Shown here one piece after another: positions 28,007-35,442 of a DNA stretch of 46,015 bases. This DNA is from Erythrobacter sp. HI0063 (GTDB taxonomy: Bacteria; Pseudomonadota; Alphaproteobacteria; Sphingomonadales; Sphingomonadaceae), in assembly GCF_001635685.1 (NCBI RefSeq), contig NZ_LWFF01000288.1, positions 1 to 46,015 of the forward strand, written 5' to 3'. Every line of letters starts with the position of its first letter. Positions within the stretch are counted from its first letter, which is position 1. Made by a program: the position numbers and the translations under genes. The notes under the pieces were generated by a model. That model was not told the origin of the DNA. It did no database searches and saw only the letters and a program-made list of their open reading frames with translations.

Positions 28007-29416
28007 ATGAACGGCATTATGAACGCGGGCGAAGCATTGATCCAGCCCGATCGCGGGCAGGACGCGATCGCGATCCACCTGACCGATAGAAACGGCTTCG
28101 AGGGTTTCGCAAAAGGCTTGAACGCCGCCCAGCGAGCAGCGCTCGGAGCGCAGAAATTCGACGGGAGCGGCTATCAGACCGCGATCGTGCCCGATGGGGA
28201 AAGCTGGTTCGCCGTCGGCGGCGTGGCCGATCCGCAAAGCCTGTCGAGCTGGTGCCTCGCAAAGTTGGCCGAGGTCCTCCCCGAAGGCACCTATCGTTTG
28301 GCGAAGGATGCGTCGGGCGGCGATCCCGGCCCGGCGCTGCACGGCTGGCAGACCGCACAATACGTGTTCGATCGCTACAAAAAGCCGGAAAAGCCCACCG
28401 GGCCGCGCATTCTCCTGACCGAGAAGGCAGGCCGCATCGATGCGGTCCGCGCCGAGGCAGAAGCCGTCTGCCTGGTGCGCGATCTGGTCAACACGCCCGC
28501 AGAGGACATGGGGCCGGAAGCGCTGGAGGAGCGGATAGAGGCGCTTGCGAAGACCCACGGTGCCACGCTCGAAACAGTGCGCGGCGATGCGCTCGAACGC
28601 TGCTACCCCATGGTCCACGCCGTCGGCCGGGCTGCAGCGCGCCGCCATGCGCCGCGCCTGATGCATCTTACCTGGGGCAAGGAAAGCGACCCCGTGCTGG
28701 CCGTGGTCGGCAAGGGCGTCTGCTTCGATTCGGGCGGGCTCGACATCAAGGGCGCGTCGGGCATGATGCTGATGAAGAAGGATATGGGCGGCGCGGCGCA
28801 TGCGATCGCGCTGGCCGGACTGATCATGGAGGCGGGCCTCAAGGTGCGGCTGCATCTGCTGGTGCCCGCGGTCGAGAATGCGATTTCGGGCGAAAGCTTC
28901 CGCCCCGGCGACGTGCTGTCTTCGCGAAAGGGGCTGACTGTCGAGATCGGGAACACCGATGCCGAGGGTCGCTTGATTCTGGGCGATGCCCTGACCCGTG
29001 CGAGCGAGGAGAATCCTGATCTGATCCTCGATTTCGCCACGCTGACCGGTGCGGCGCGCGTGGCGCTGGGTCCGGACCTCCCCGCCCTGATGGCCCGCAA
29101 TGATGCGACGGCGGATGCGCTGATCGCGGCGGGCAAGGCGCATGACGATGCGCCGTGGCGTCTGCCTTTGCCCGAAGCCTACCGCGAATATCTGGCCTCC
29201 GACATCGCGGACACCAATAATGCGGCGAGCAACGGCTTTGCCGGGGCCAGCGTGGCCGGATTGTTCCTCGACAAGTTCGTCGGCGAAGGTATCGATTGGG
29301 CGCATTTCGATACCTATGCTTGGCGCCCGCAGGCCAAGCCCGGTCGCCCAAAGGGCGGCGATGCCTACGGCCTGCGCGCGGCGTGGCACATGCTCAAGGA
29401 TCGCTACGGGTCGTAA
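28007..29416 (+). CDS. Leucyl aminopeptidase, M17 family
   Basis: A cytoplasmic zinc or manganese exopeptidase. The 469-residue product has a variable N-terminal domain and a conserved catalytic domain: VGKGVCFDSGGLDIKG, MMLMKKDMGGAAHAIAL, and the signature NTDAEGRLILGDAL with the metal-binding Asp-Glu and catalytic Arg. GFAGASVAGLFLDKFVG near the C-terminus also fits. PepA-like length is ~500, so this is a compact form. ATG at 28007 has GAGGGAA/GAAG upstream; another ATG at 28019 is possible. A small hairpin (29419-29431) follows the stop. Confidence 0.95.
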   Translation: MNGIMNAGEALIQPDRGQDAIAIHLTDRNGFEGFAKGLNAAQRAALGAQKFDGSGYQTAIVPDGESWFAVGGVADPQSLSSWCLAKLAEVLPEGTYRLAKDASGGDPGPALHGWQTAQYVFDRYKKPEKPTGPRILLTEKAGRIDAVRAEAEAVCLVRDLVNTPAEDMGPEALEERIEALAKTHGATLETVRGDALERCYPMVHAVGRAAARRHAPRLMHLTWGKESDPVLAVVGKGVCFDSGGLDIKGASGMMLMKKDMGGAAHAIALAGLIMEAGLKVRLHLLVPAVENAISGESFRPGDVLSSRKGLTVEIGNTDAEGRLILGDALTRASEENPDLILDFATLTGAARVALGPDLPALMARNDATADALIAAGKAHDDAPWRLPLPEAYREYLASDIADTNNAASNGFAGASVAGLFLDKFVGEGIDWAHFDTYAWRPQAKPGRPKGGDAYGLRAAWHMLKDRYGS

Positions 29417-29518
29417 GAGGGCGCAACGCCCGGTCATGCAGCCGAACTTGCGAGCCGCGCCCGAGGCGGCTAAGCGCGCCAGATTCAATCCATCAACAGG
29501 TACGATCGCCCGACTTCC

Positions 29519-29866
29519 GTGAGCAGGCCCGCAGACTATTCGCTTCCGACCGAAACGGTGGGCCTGACCGGTCCGGTGCGCAAACCCGCGCCCGGCACGA
29601 AGCCCTTGCGTGGCGATCTGGCGCATATCGCGCTGGCGGGCCAATATCTCGCGACGCAATATGTCGTTCCCCTCTGCCGCAAGATAGGCCCGAACAGCGT
29701 CCAGTTGCGGCTCGCCATGCGCGAAGACGCGGATATCGGGGCCAGCCTTCCCGCCGGGACGCCGGTCGAGTTGCTCGATTGCGCGGGCGAATGGGCGTGG
29801 ATTGCCTGCGGACCCGAAGGGCCGAGCGGCTATGTCCAGCTCGGCGCACTCGAACCGACGGAATAG
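29519..29866 (+). CDS. Solitary bacterial SH3-domain protein (NlpC/P60 N-terminal region without catalytic domain)
   Basis: The 115-residue product starts at GTG 29519 (MSRPADYSLPTETVGL) with no strong ribosome binding site. After KPLRGDLAHIALAG comes an SH3-like segment, with LRLAMREDADIGASLPAGT, LLDCAGEWAWIA and GPSGYVQLGALE. This pattern resembles the first SH3 domain of the NlpC/P60 (C40) peptidases that often follow M17 aminopeptidases in alphaproteobacteria. No Cys-His catalytic domain follows; argC begins 3 nt after the stop. It could be a remnant or a stand-alone binding protein. Confidence 0.7.
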   Translation: MSRPADYSLPTETVGLTGPVRKPAPGTKPLRGDLAHIALAGQYLATQYVVPLCRKIGPNSVQLRLAMREDADIGASLPAGTPVELLDCAGEWAWIACGPEGPSGYVQLGALEPTE

Positions 29867-29869
29867 CCC

Positions 29870-30799
29870 ATGGCCGACCGGATCTTCATCGACGGCGCCG
29901 CCGGAACCACCGGCCTGGAAATTCTCGACCGCCTGAACGGCCGTAGCGAATTCGAGCTCATCCAGCTCGACGCAGCGCACCGCAAAAGCGCGGAGGCCCG
30001 GCGCGAGGCGCTGAACGAGGCCGATATCGCGATCCTGTGCCTGCCCGACGATGCGGCGCGCGACGCGGTCGAACTGCTCGATCCTGCAAAAGGCACGCGC
30101 ATCATCGACGCATCGAGCGCGCATCGCACCACCGAAGGCTGGTGCTACGGTTTTCCCGAACTGGTCGGCCGCGAACGCGTGGCCGATGCGCGCCGGGTCA
30201 GCAATCCCGGCTGCTATCCCACCGGTTTCCTCGGCCTCGTCGCTCCGCTGGTGCGCGAAGGACTTCTCCCCGCCGATTGGCCTTTCACCGTCAACGCCGT
30301 CAGCGGCTATTCGGGCGGCGGCAAGGCGATGATCGCGGATTTCGAAAGGGACGATGCGCCGGGCTTTCGCGCCTACGGGTACGATCTTCGCCACAAGCAC
30401 TTGCCCGAAATGCAGGCGCGGGCCGGATTGGAGCATTCGGTGCTGTTCGCCCCTGCGGTCGTGCCGGTCTATCGCGGTATGATCGTCGAGGTGCCGCTGC
30501 ATCTCGGCGCCATGGCGGGCGAACCCCATGCCGACGATCTGCGCGCTAGCCTGGCCGATTTCTACACCGGATCGTCGGTCGTGTCGGTGCGTCGCGACGG
30601 AAATCCAAGCGAACTCGTGCTTCAGCGGGAGGCCGAGCCTTGGGACGGGATGGAATTGTTCGTTTTCGGCAATGAGGGCGGCAGCAACGCCCGCCTCGTC
30701 GCCCGGCTCGACAATCTCGGCAAGGGCGCGAGCGGGGCGGCGATCCAGAATCTCAACCTGATGTGCGGCCTGCCGGAAACGACGGGTCTGTCGCCCTAG
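29870..30799 (+). CDS. argC: N-acetyl-gamma-glutamyl-phosphate reductase
   Basis: The third step of arginine synthesis: NADPH-dependent reduction of N-acetylglutamyl phosphate. The 309-residue product is the shorter type-2 ArgC. The cofactor loop is FIDGAAGTTGLEIL, the nucleophile is C115 in SNPGCYPTGF, and AVSGYSGGGKAMI and YGYDLRHKHLPEM follow as usual. Other arginine genes are absent here, which is normal in alphaproteobacteria. It is immediately downstream of the SH3 protein and probably shares its mRNA. Confidence 0.96.
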   Translation: MADRIFIDGAAGTTGLEILDRLNGRSEFELIQLDAAHRKSAEARREALNEADIAILCLPDDAARDAVELLDPAKGTRIIDASSAHRTTEGWCYGFPELVGRERVADARRVSNPGCYPTGFLGLVAPLVREGLLPADWPFTVNAVSGYSGGGKAMIADFERDDAPGFRAYGYDLRHKHLPEMQARAGLEHSVLFAPAVVPVYRGMIVEVPLHLGAMAGEPHADDLRASLADFYTGSSVVSVRRDGNPSELVLQREAEPWDGMELFVFGNEGGSNARLVARLDNLGKGASGAAIQNLNLMCGLPETTGLSP

Positions 30800-30800
30800 C

Positions 30801-30819
30801 CTGCCTGTTTTTCAGGCAG
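30801..30819 (+). terminator. Short perfect hairpin after argC, possible weak terminator
   Basis: CTGCCTG-TTTTT-CAGGCAG forms a seven-bp perfect stem with a five-T loop directly after the argC stop. No T-run follows the stem, so it is not a standard intrinsic terminator; it may protect the 3' end or act with Rho. The rest of the gap to glnB (30820-30966) shows nothing else I can name. Confidence 0.4.
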
Positions 30820-30966
30820 CGCTCGCCCGGTGTTTGGGCAGCAGATCGTCGCATGAGGCGATCCGATTTCAAGCCCGGCTCGCCCGACTATGCAAAAGAT
30901 ACCGGAATGCGCCCTTTGCCGCGCGCTTTCGATCCTCTAGGCTACCTGCGAGCGGGTCGAAACGAT

Positions 30967-30983
30967 CTGGCACGATTCTTGGT
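30967..30983 (+). promoter_or_regulatory. Sigma-54-like promoter upstream of glnB
   Basis: The sequence CTGGCACGATTCTTGGT matches the RpoN consensus YTGGCACGNNNNTTGCW except that the -12 GC is GG. The GG at 30969-30970 and the GG at 30981-30982 have the required ten-nt separation. It is 80 nt upstream of the glnB start. Nitrogen control by RpoN and NtrC fits glnB-glnA. No clear NtrC site was seen upstream. Confidence 0.55.
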
Positions 30984-30985
30984 AA

Positions 30986-31402
<417 letters not shown>

Positions 31403-31466
31403 CGCCAACACCCAAGAGACATCCCGCCGCGAGGCGTAACTCGAAACCAGCAAGGAAATTGATCAC

Positions 31467-32876
31467 ATGAGCAATGCAAGCGACGTCCTCAAGCGTATCG
31501 AAGACGAAGGCATCGAATGGGTGGATCTTCGCTTCACCGATCCCAAGGGCAAGTGGCAGCACCTGACCATGGTCGCCAAGACGCTCGACGAGGATCAGCT
31601 CGAAGACGGGCTGATGTTCGACGGCTCCTCGATCGCGGGCTGGAAGGTCATCAACGAAAGCGACATGATCCTGAAGCCTGACCTCGAGCGGGTCTATGTC
31701 GATCCCTTCAGCGCCGAGCCGATGCTCATCGTGTTCTGCGACATCGTGGAGCCCTCCACCGGCGAATGGTATGCCCGCGACCCGCGCACCACCGCCAAGC
31801 GCGCCGAGGCGTTCCTGCAATCGACCGGCGTGGGCGACACCGTGTATGTCGGCCCGGAAGCCGAATTCTTCATGTTCGACGATGTCCGCTTCGAAGACGG
31901 CTATGCCGGCTCGGGCTACACGCTCGACGATATCGAGCTGCCGACCAATTCCGGCCGCGAATACGAAGCGGGCAACATGGCTCACCGTCCCCGCGCCAAG
32001 GGTGGCTATTTCCCCGTCGCGCCGGTGGACAGCGCGGTCGACATCCGTGGCGAGATGGTCTCGACCATGATCGAAATGGGCCTGCCCTGCGACAAGCATC
32101 ACCACGAAGTCGCCGCCGCGCAGCACGAGCTGGGCCTCACCTATTCGACCCTGGTCGAAACCGCCGACAACATGCAGATCTACAAGTATGTCGTGCACCA
32201 GGTCGCTCATGCCTACGGCAAGTCGGCGACCTTCATGCCCAAGCCGATCAAGGACGATAACGGTTCGGGCATGCACACCCACTTCTCGATCTGGGATGGC
32301 GGCAAGCCGACCTTCGCTGGCAATGGCTATGCCGGCCTTAGCGACAATTGCCTCTATTTCATCGGCGGAGTCATCAAGCACGCCAAGGCGCTGAACGCCT
32401 TCACCAACCCGACCACCAACAGCTACAAGCGTCTGGTGCCGGGCTTCGAAGCGCCGGTCCTGCTCGCCTATTCGGCGCGCAACCGTTCGGCTTCGTGCCG
32501 CATCCCCTACGGTGCGGGCGAGAAGGCGAAGCGCGTGGAATTCCGCTTCCCCGATGCGATGGCCAATCCCTACCTCGCCTATGCCGCCTTGCTGATGGCG
32601 GGCCTCGACGGGATTACCAACAAGATCCATCCGGGCGAAGCGATGGACAAGAACCTCTACGATCTGCCGCCCGCCGAACTGGCCGACGTGCCGACCGTGT
32701 GTGGTTCCTTGCGCGAAGCGCTGGAGAACCTGGAGGCCGATCACGACTTCCTGCTGAAGGGCGATGTCTTCACCAAGGACCAAATCGACGCCTATATCGA
32801 ACTGAAGTGGGACGAAGTCCTGCGCGTCGAAACGACGCCGTGCGCGGCCGAGTTCGATATGTACTATTCCGCTTAA
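31467..32876 (+). CDS. glnA: Glutamine synthetase type I
   Basis: A dodecameric enzyme converting glutamate and ammonia to glutamine. The 469-residue product has [16 protein letters not shown], the signature region [18 protein letters not shown], the metal and substrate part [17 protein letters not shown], and the adenylylation site Tyr in [10 protein letters not shown], so it should be subject to GlnE control. AAGGAA precedes the ATG at 31467. Transcription should stop at the strong terminator 34 nt downstream. Confidence 0.99.
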   Translation: MSNASDVLKRIEDEGIEWVDLRFTDPKGKWQHLTMVAKTLDEDQLEDGLMFDGSSIAGWKVINESDMILKPDLERVYVDPFSAEPMLIVFCDIVEPSTGEWYARDPRTTAKRAEAFLQSTGVGDTVYVGPEAEFFMFDDVRFEDGYAGSGYTLDDIELPTNSGREYEAGNMAHRPRAKGGYFPVAPVDSAVDIRGEMVSTMIEMGLPCDKHHHEVAAAQHELGLTYSTLVETADNMQIYKYVVHQVAHAYGKSATFMPKPIKDDNGSGMHTHFSIWDGGKPTFAGNGYAGLSDNCLYFIGGVIKHAKALNAFTNPTTNSYKRLVPGFEAPVLLAYSARNRSASCRIPYGAGEKAKRVEFRFPDAMANPYLAYAALLMAGLDGITNKIHPGEAMDKNLYDLPPAELADVPTVCGSLREALENLEADHDFLLKGDVFTKDQIDAYIELKWDEVLRVETTPCAAEFDMYYSA

Positions 32877-32909
32877 CCTTTAGCGGTTAAAGGCCAGCCT
32901 TCACCGAGC

Positions 32910-32945
32910 GGGGCGTCCGGAGCGATCCGGGCGCCCCAATTTTTT
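32910..32945 (+). terminator. Rho-independent terminator of glnB-glnA
   Basis: A 12-bp stem (32910-32921 with 32926-32937, one G-T wobble) has a GCGA loop, a GNRA-type tetraloop, and is followed by AATTTTTTG. The stem starts GGGGCG and ends CGCCCC. It fits a strong intrinsic terminator on the plus strand 34 nt after the glnA stop. Confidence 0.93.
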
Positions 32946-33063
32946 GTCCGGCTGCCTTAGGATCCTGTCGCGAGCGACTTTACTCGGCAAAAAACCATTT
33001 TCCTACAGGCCCATTGCGCGACTACTTGCTCCGCCTCCCTCGATTCGGCGCTGGAGGCCCCCG

Positions 33064-33654
33064 ATGATCCGCAAGCCTTTGTTCGACTTGATCCGCCGCC
33101 TGCTCGGCCGCCCCTTTCGGCAGGACGAGGTCGATCTGATCGACGCGGCACTCGACGATCTCGACGATCCGGATTCCAAATTCCTCCACCCCCACACCAT
33201 CGGCCCCGGCGGTATCGCGCTGATCAAGCATTTCGAGGGCTGTGCCCGGCGTCGCGACGACGGAATGGTGGCGGCCTATCCCGACCCCGGGACGGGCGGC
33301 GCTCCATGGACGATCGGCTGGGGCTCGACCGGGCCGGGAATCGGACCGGATACGGTATGGACTCAGGACCAGTGCGATGAACGATTCGCCCGCGATCTCG
33401 AAGGATATGCCGCCGAAGTCGCGGATGCGATCGGCGATGCTCCGACCACGCAGGCGCAATTCGATGCGCTCGTCAGCTTCCATTACAACACCGGCGCGAT
33501 CGGTCGGGCGAGACTGACGCGACTGCATCGCGCCGGCGATCACTCGGCGGCGGCACGCGAGTTTGCCCGCTGGATACACGCTGGCGGAAGGGTTCTGCGC
33601 GGCCTCGTGAAACGCCGGGACGCAGAAGCACAGCTTTACCGATTCGACCGCTAA
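33064..33654 (+). CDS. Lysozyme of glycoside hydrolase family 24 (endolysin-like)
   Basis: A muramidase of the phage T4/P21 lysozyme family, 196 residues. Candidate catalytic residues are E58 in KHFEGCAR, D74 in AAYPDPGTGG and T83 in PWTIGWGST, the order of the Glu-Asp-Thr triad. FDALVSFHYNTGAIGRARLT and WIHAGGRVLRGLVKRRDAE are typical. There is no signal peptide; the first 18 residues (MIRKPLFDLIRRLLGRPF) form a basic amphipathic helix that may touch the membrane. GGAGG precedes the ATG. No holin, spanin or other phage gene is near, so it looks like a domesticated endolysin. Confidence 0.9.
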   Translation: MIRKPLFDLIRRLLGRPFRQDEVDLIDAALDDLDDPDSKFLHPHTIGPGGIALIKHFEGCARRRDDGMVAAYPDPGTGGAPWTIGWGSTGPGIGPDTVWTQDQCDERFARDLEGYAAEVADAIGDAPTTQAQFDALVSFHYNTGAIGRARLTRLHRAGDHSAAAREFARWIHAGGRVLRGLVKRRDAEAQLYRFDR

Positions 33655-33693
33655 TCCTTTTCTCGGACGCTCGTCTCGACTCGTCGTTACTGT

Positions 33694-33718
33694 GGAACCG
33701 GGTGCGAAATACGCCGTT
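33694..33718 (+). promoter_or_regulatory. EcfG-type (general stress) promoter
   Basis: GGAAC at 33694-33698 and CGTT at 33715-33718 are separated by 16 nt, matching the known alphaproteobacterial EcfG consensus GGAAC-N16/17-CGTT in every defined base. It lies 24 nt upstream of the next start codon, with AGGAG between. The gene should therefore respond to the PhyR-NepR-EcfG cascade. Confidence 0.75.
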
Positions 33719-33742
33719 GGGTTTCCGATCAGGAGTTAACAA

Positions 33743-34825
33743 ATGCGTATTCTTACCAGCAGTGTAGCGATCCTCGCTCTCGCCGCGACAGGCGCGATCG
33801 CCCAAGGAAACGGCAAGGGCAACGGACAGGGAAATGGTGGCAACGATCGCGGCGGCCCGCCCGCCGCTGCCCAGGCCGGACCCGACGCGAAGGGCAATCG
33901 TGGAAACGGCAACAATAAGGGCAATGGCAACGCCGAACGCGGCGGTCCGCCGGTTCAGGCCGAACGGGGCAATGGAAACGCGGGCAACCCCAACGCGCGA
34001 AATGGCAATGGCAATGGAAACGGCAATGCCGGTGTCCGCACGCTCGAACGCGGCAACGGCCAAGGGGCAGCCAAGCAGATCGAGCGCGATTTGCGCGGAA
34101 ATAACGGCAACGGAAACGGCAATCGCAACGCTGCGAACAATCGCGGCAACGGCGCGAATGACGGGCGCATTCTCGATCGCACGCTCGACCGGACCCGGGA
34201 CCACTATATTCAGACCGAAGGCCGTTATGGCGGAACCTTCGGCTATGCGCCCTCGGTGATCGACGGGTGTCCGCCGGGATTGGCGAAGAAGAACAATGGC
34301 TGCCAGCCTCCGGGCCTTGCGCGTCAGCGCGCGCCTTACGGTTCGATCTACCAACCCTCACTTTTCGGGTTGTCGGGTTATGATCGCGGCAATTACTTCT
34401 ACGACGATGGCTATCTGCTGCGGCGCAGTGGGTCGGATATTGCCGGTTATATTCCCCTGCTCGGCGGTGCGCTGGCGATCGGAAACCAGTGGCCGAATTC
34501 TTATGGCAGCAGCAGCCTTCCCGATTATTACGTCGATTATTACAGTCTGGGCGGGCCGCAGAACTATCGTTACGCCGACGATGTGATCTATCGCGTCGAT
34601 CCGACGACGAGCGCGATCCAGTCGATCGCGGCGCTGCTGACGGGCGATCAATTTACCGTCGGCCAGCCGATGCCGCGTGGCTATGACGTCTACAACGTCC
34701 CCTCCGCCTATCGCGATCGCTATTACGACACGCCCGAAGCCAATTATCGCTACTCGGACGGATACGTGTACCGGGTCGATCCGCAGACCCAGCTGGTGGC
34801 CGCAGCCATCGACCTGCTGACCTGA
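33743..34825 (+). CDS. Secreted Asn/Gly-rich protein with CPPGLAKK motif and three tyrosine-rich repeats
   Basis: The 360-residue product has a clear signal peptide cut after AIA (residue 20). Residues 21-145 are a low-complexity NG region of repeated GNGNG. Then comes CPPGLAKKNNGCQPPGLA (176-193), a duplicated PPGLA motif also found in RcnB-type periplasmic proteins. The C-terminal half has three related units: NYFYDDGYLLRR (217-241), NYRYADDVIYRVDP (274-301) and NYRYSDGYVYRVDP (334-360), each ending in a hydrophobic LL segment. No enzyme motif is visible. It is probably a periplasmic or surface protein made under stress. Confidence 0.8.
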   Translation: MRILTSSVAILALAATGAIAQGNGKGNGQGNGGNDRGGPPAAAQAGPDAKGNRGNGNNKGNGNAERGGPPVQAERGNGNAGNPNARNGNGNGNGNAGVRTLERGNGQGAAKQIERDLRGNNGNGNGNRNAANNRGNGANDGRILDRTLDRTRDHYIQTEGRYGGTFGYAPSVIDGCPPGLAKKNNGCQPPGLARQRAPYGSIYQPSLFGLSGYDRGNYFYDDGYLLRRSGSDIAGYIPLLGGALAIGNQWPNSYGSSSLPDYYVDYYSLGGPQNYRYADDVIYRVDPTTSAIQSIAALLTGDQFTVGQPMPRGYDVYNVPSAYRDRYYDTPEANYRYSDGYVYRVDPQTQLVAAAIDLLT

Positions 34826-34839
34826 ACCGGAGTTTCATA

Positions 34840-35442
34840 ATGTTCAATCGCACTTGGCGCTCTCTGGCGCTCGTCACTCTGCCTGCCAGCCTGGCTCTCG
34901 CGGCATGCAGCTCCGAACCGGGGGAAGCCCCTGCAACCGAAGCGACCGATCGGGACACGGTCGCTCAAGCGATCGCCTCTGCGGGCAATCTTTCGACACT
35001 GTCCGGCGCTCTTACCGACGCGCAGCTTGCCGGAGTTCTCGATGGATCGGGCAGCTATACGATCTTCGCTCCGACCGACGAGGCGTTCGCGGCCCTGGGC
35101 GAAAGCGGCCAGCTGCTGCTCGAAGTCGAACAGCGCCCACTCCTCGTCGGCCTGATGCGCGAACATATCGTGCCTGGCCATATCACGCCCGACGCAATCC
35201 GCCAGGCGATCGACGCGGAGGGCGGCCCGGTCACCATGACAACCATGGGCGGCGGATCGCTGACTTTCTCACGCGAAGGAGACGCGATCAGCGTTTCGCG
35301 CGATGGCACTAACAGCGCGACCTTCGCAAGCGAGGGCACGGAAGCCGGAAATGGAGTCGTCATCCCAATCGATGCCGCTCTGATTCCTCAGGGCGCCACG
35401 AATGCGGGTGCCAGCGACGAGACCGGTGCCGCCGCTCAGTAA
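34840..35442 (+). CDS. Fasciclin-domain lipoprotein
   Basis: A 200-residue exported protein starting MFNRTWRSLALVTLP with lipobox LAAC (Cys23). The fasciclin (FAS1) domain covers about 45-185: AGNLSTLSGALTDAQLAGVL, then SYTIFAPTDEAFAAL (the H1 motif), LMREHIVPGHITPDAI (H-box-like) and VVIPIDAALIP at the end. Such domains mediate adhesion or cell-envelope interactions. It follows the NG-rich gene by 14 nt and probably shares the EcfG promoter. Its stop overlaps that of tamB, convergent, by seven nt. Confidence 0.92.
   Translation: MFNRTWRSLALVTLPASLALAACSSEPGEAPATEATDRDTVAQAIASAGNLSTLSGALTDAQLAGVLDGSGSYTIFAPTDEAFAALGESGQLLLEVEQRPLLVGLMREHIVPGHITPDAIRQAIDAEGGPVTMTTMGGGSLTFSREGDAISVSRDGTNSATFASEGTEAGNGVVIPIDAALIPQGATNAGASDETGAAAQ

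Noticed and set aside
29419-29431. GGGCG-CAA-CGCCC hairpin after the leucyl aminopeptidase as a terminator
   Set aside because: Five-bp stem with no following T-run; such small GC stems are common in this genome, so it is mentioned only within the gene entry.
27815-30529. Minus-strand frame of about 900 codons opposite the aminopeptidase and argC
   Set aside because: It runs across two well-supported plus-strand genes with correct motifs and has shadow-like composition.
33778-34140. Repetitive GGCAACGG-like DNA as a possible CRISPR or satellite array
   Set aside because: Repeats are in frame, irregular in spacing and encode Gly-Asn; they are the low-complexity part of an exported protein.
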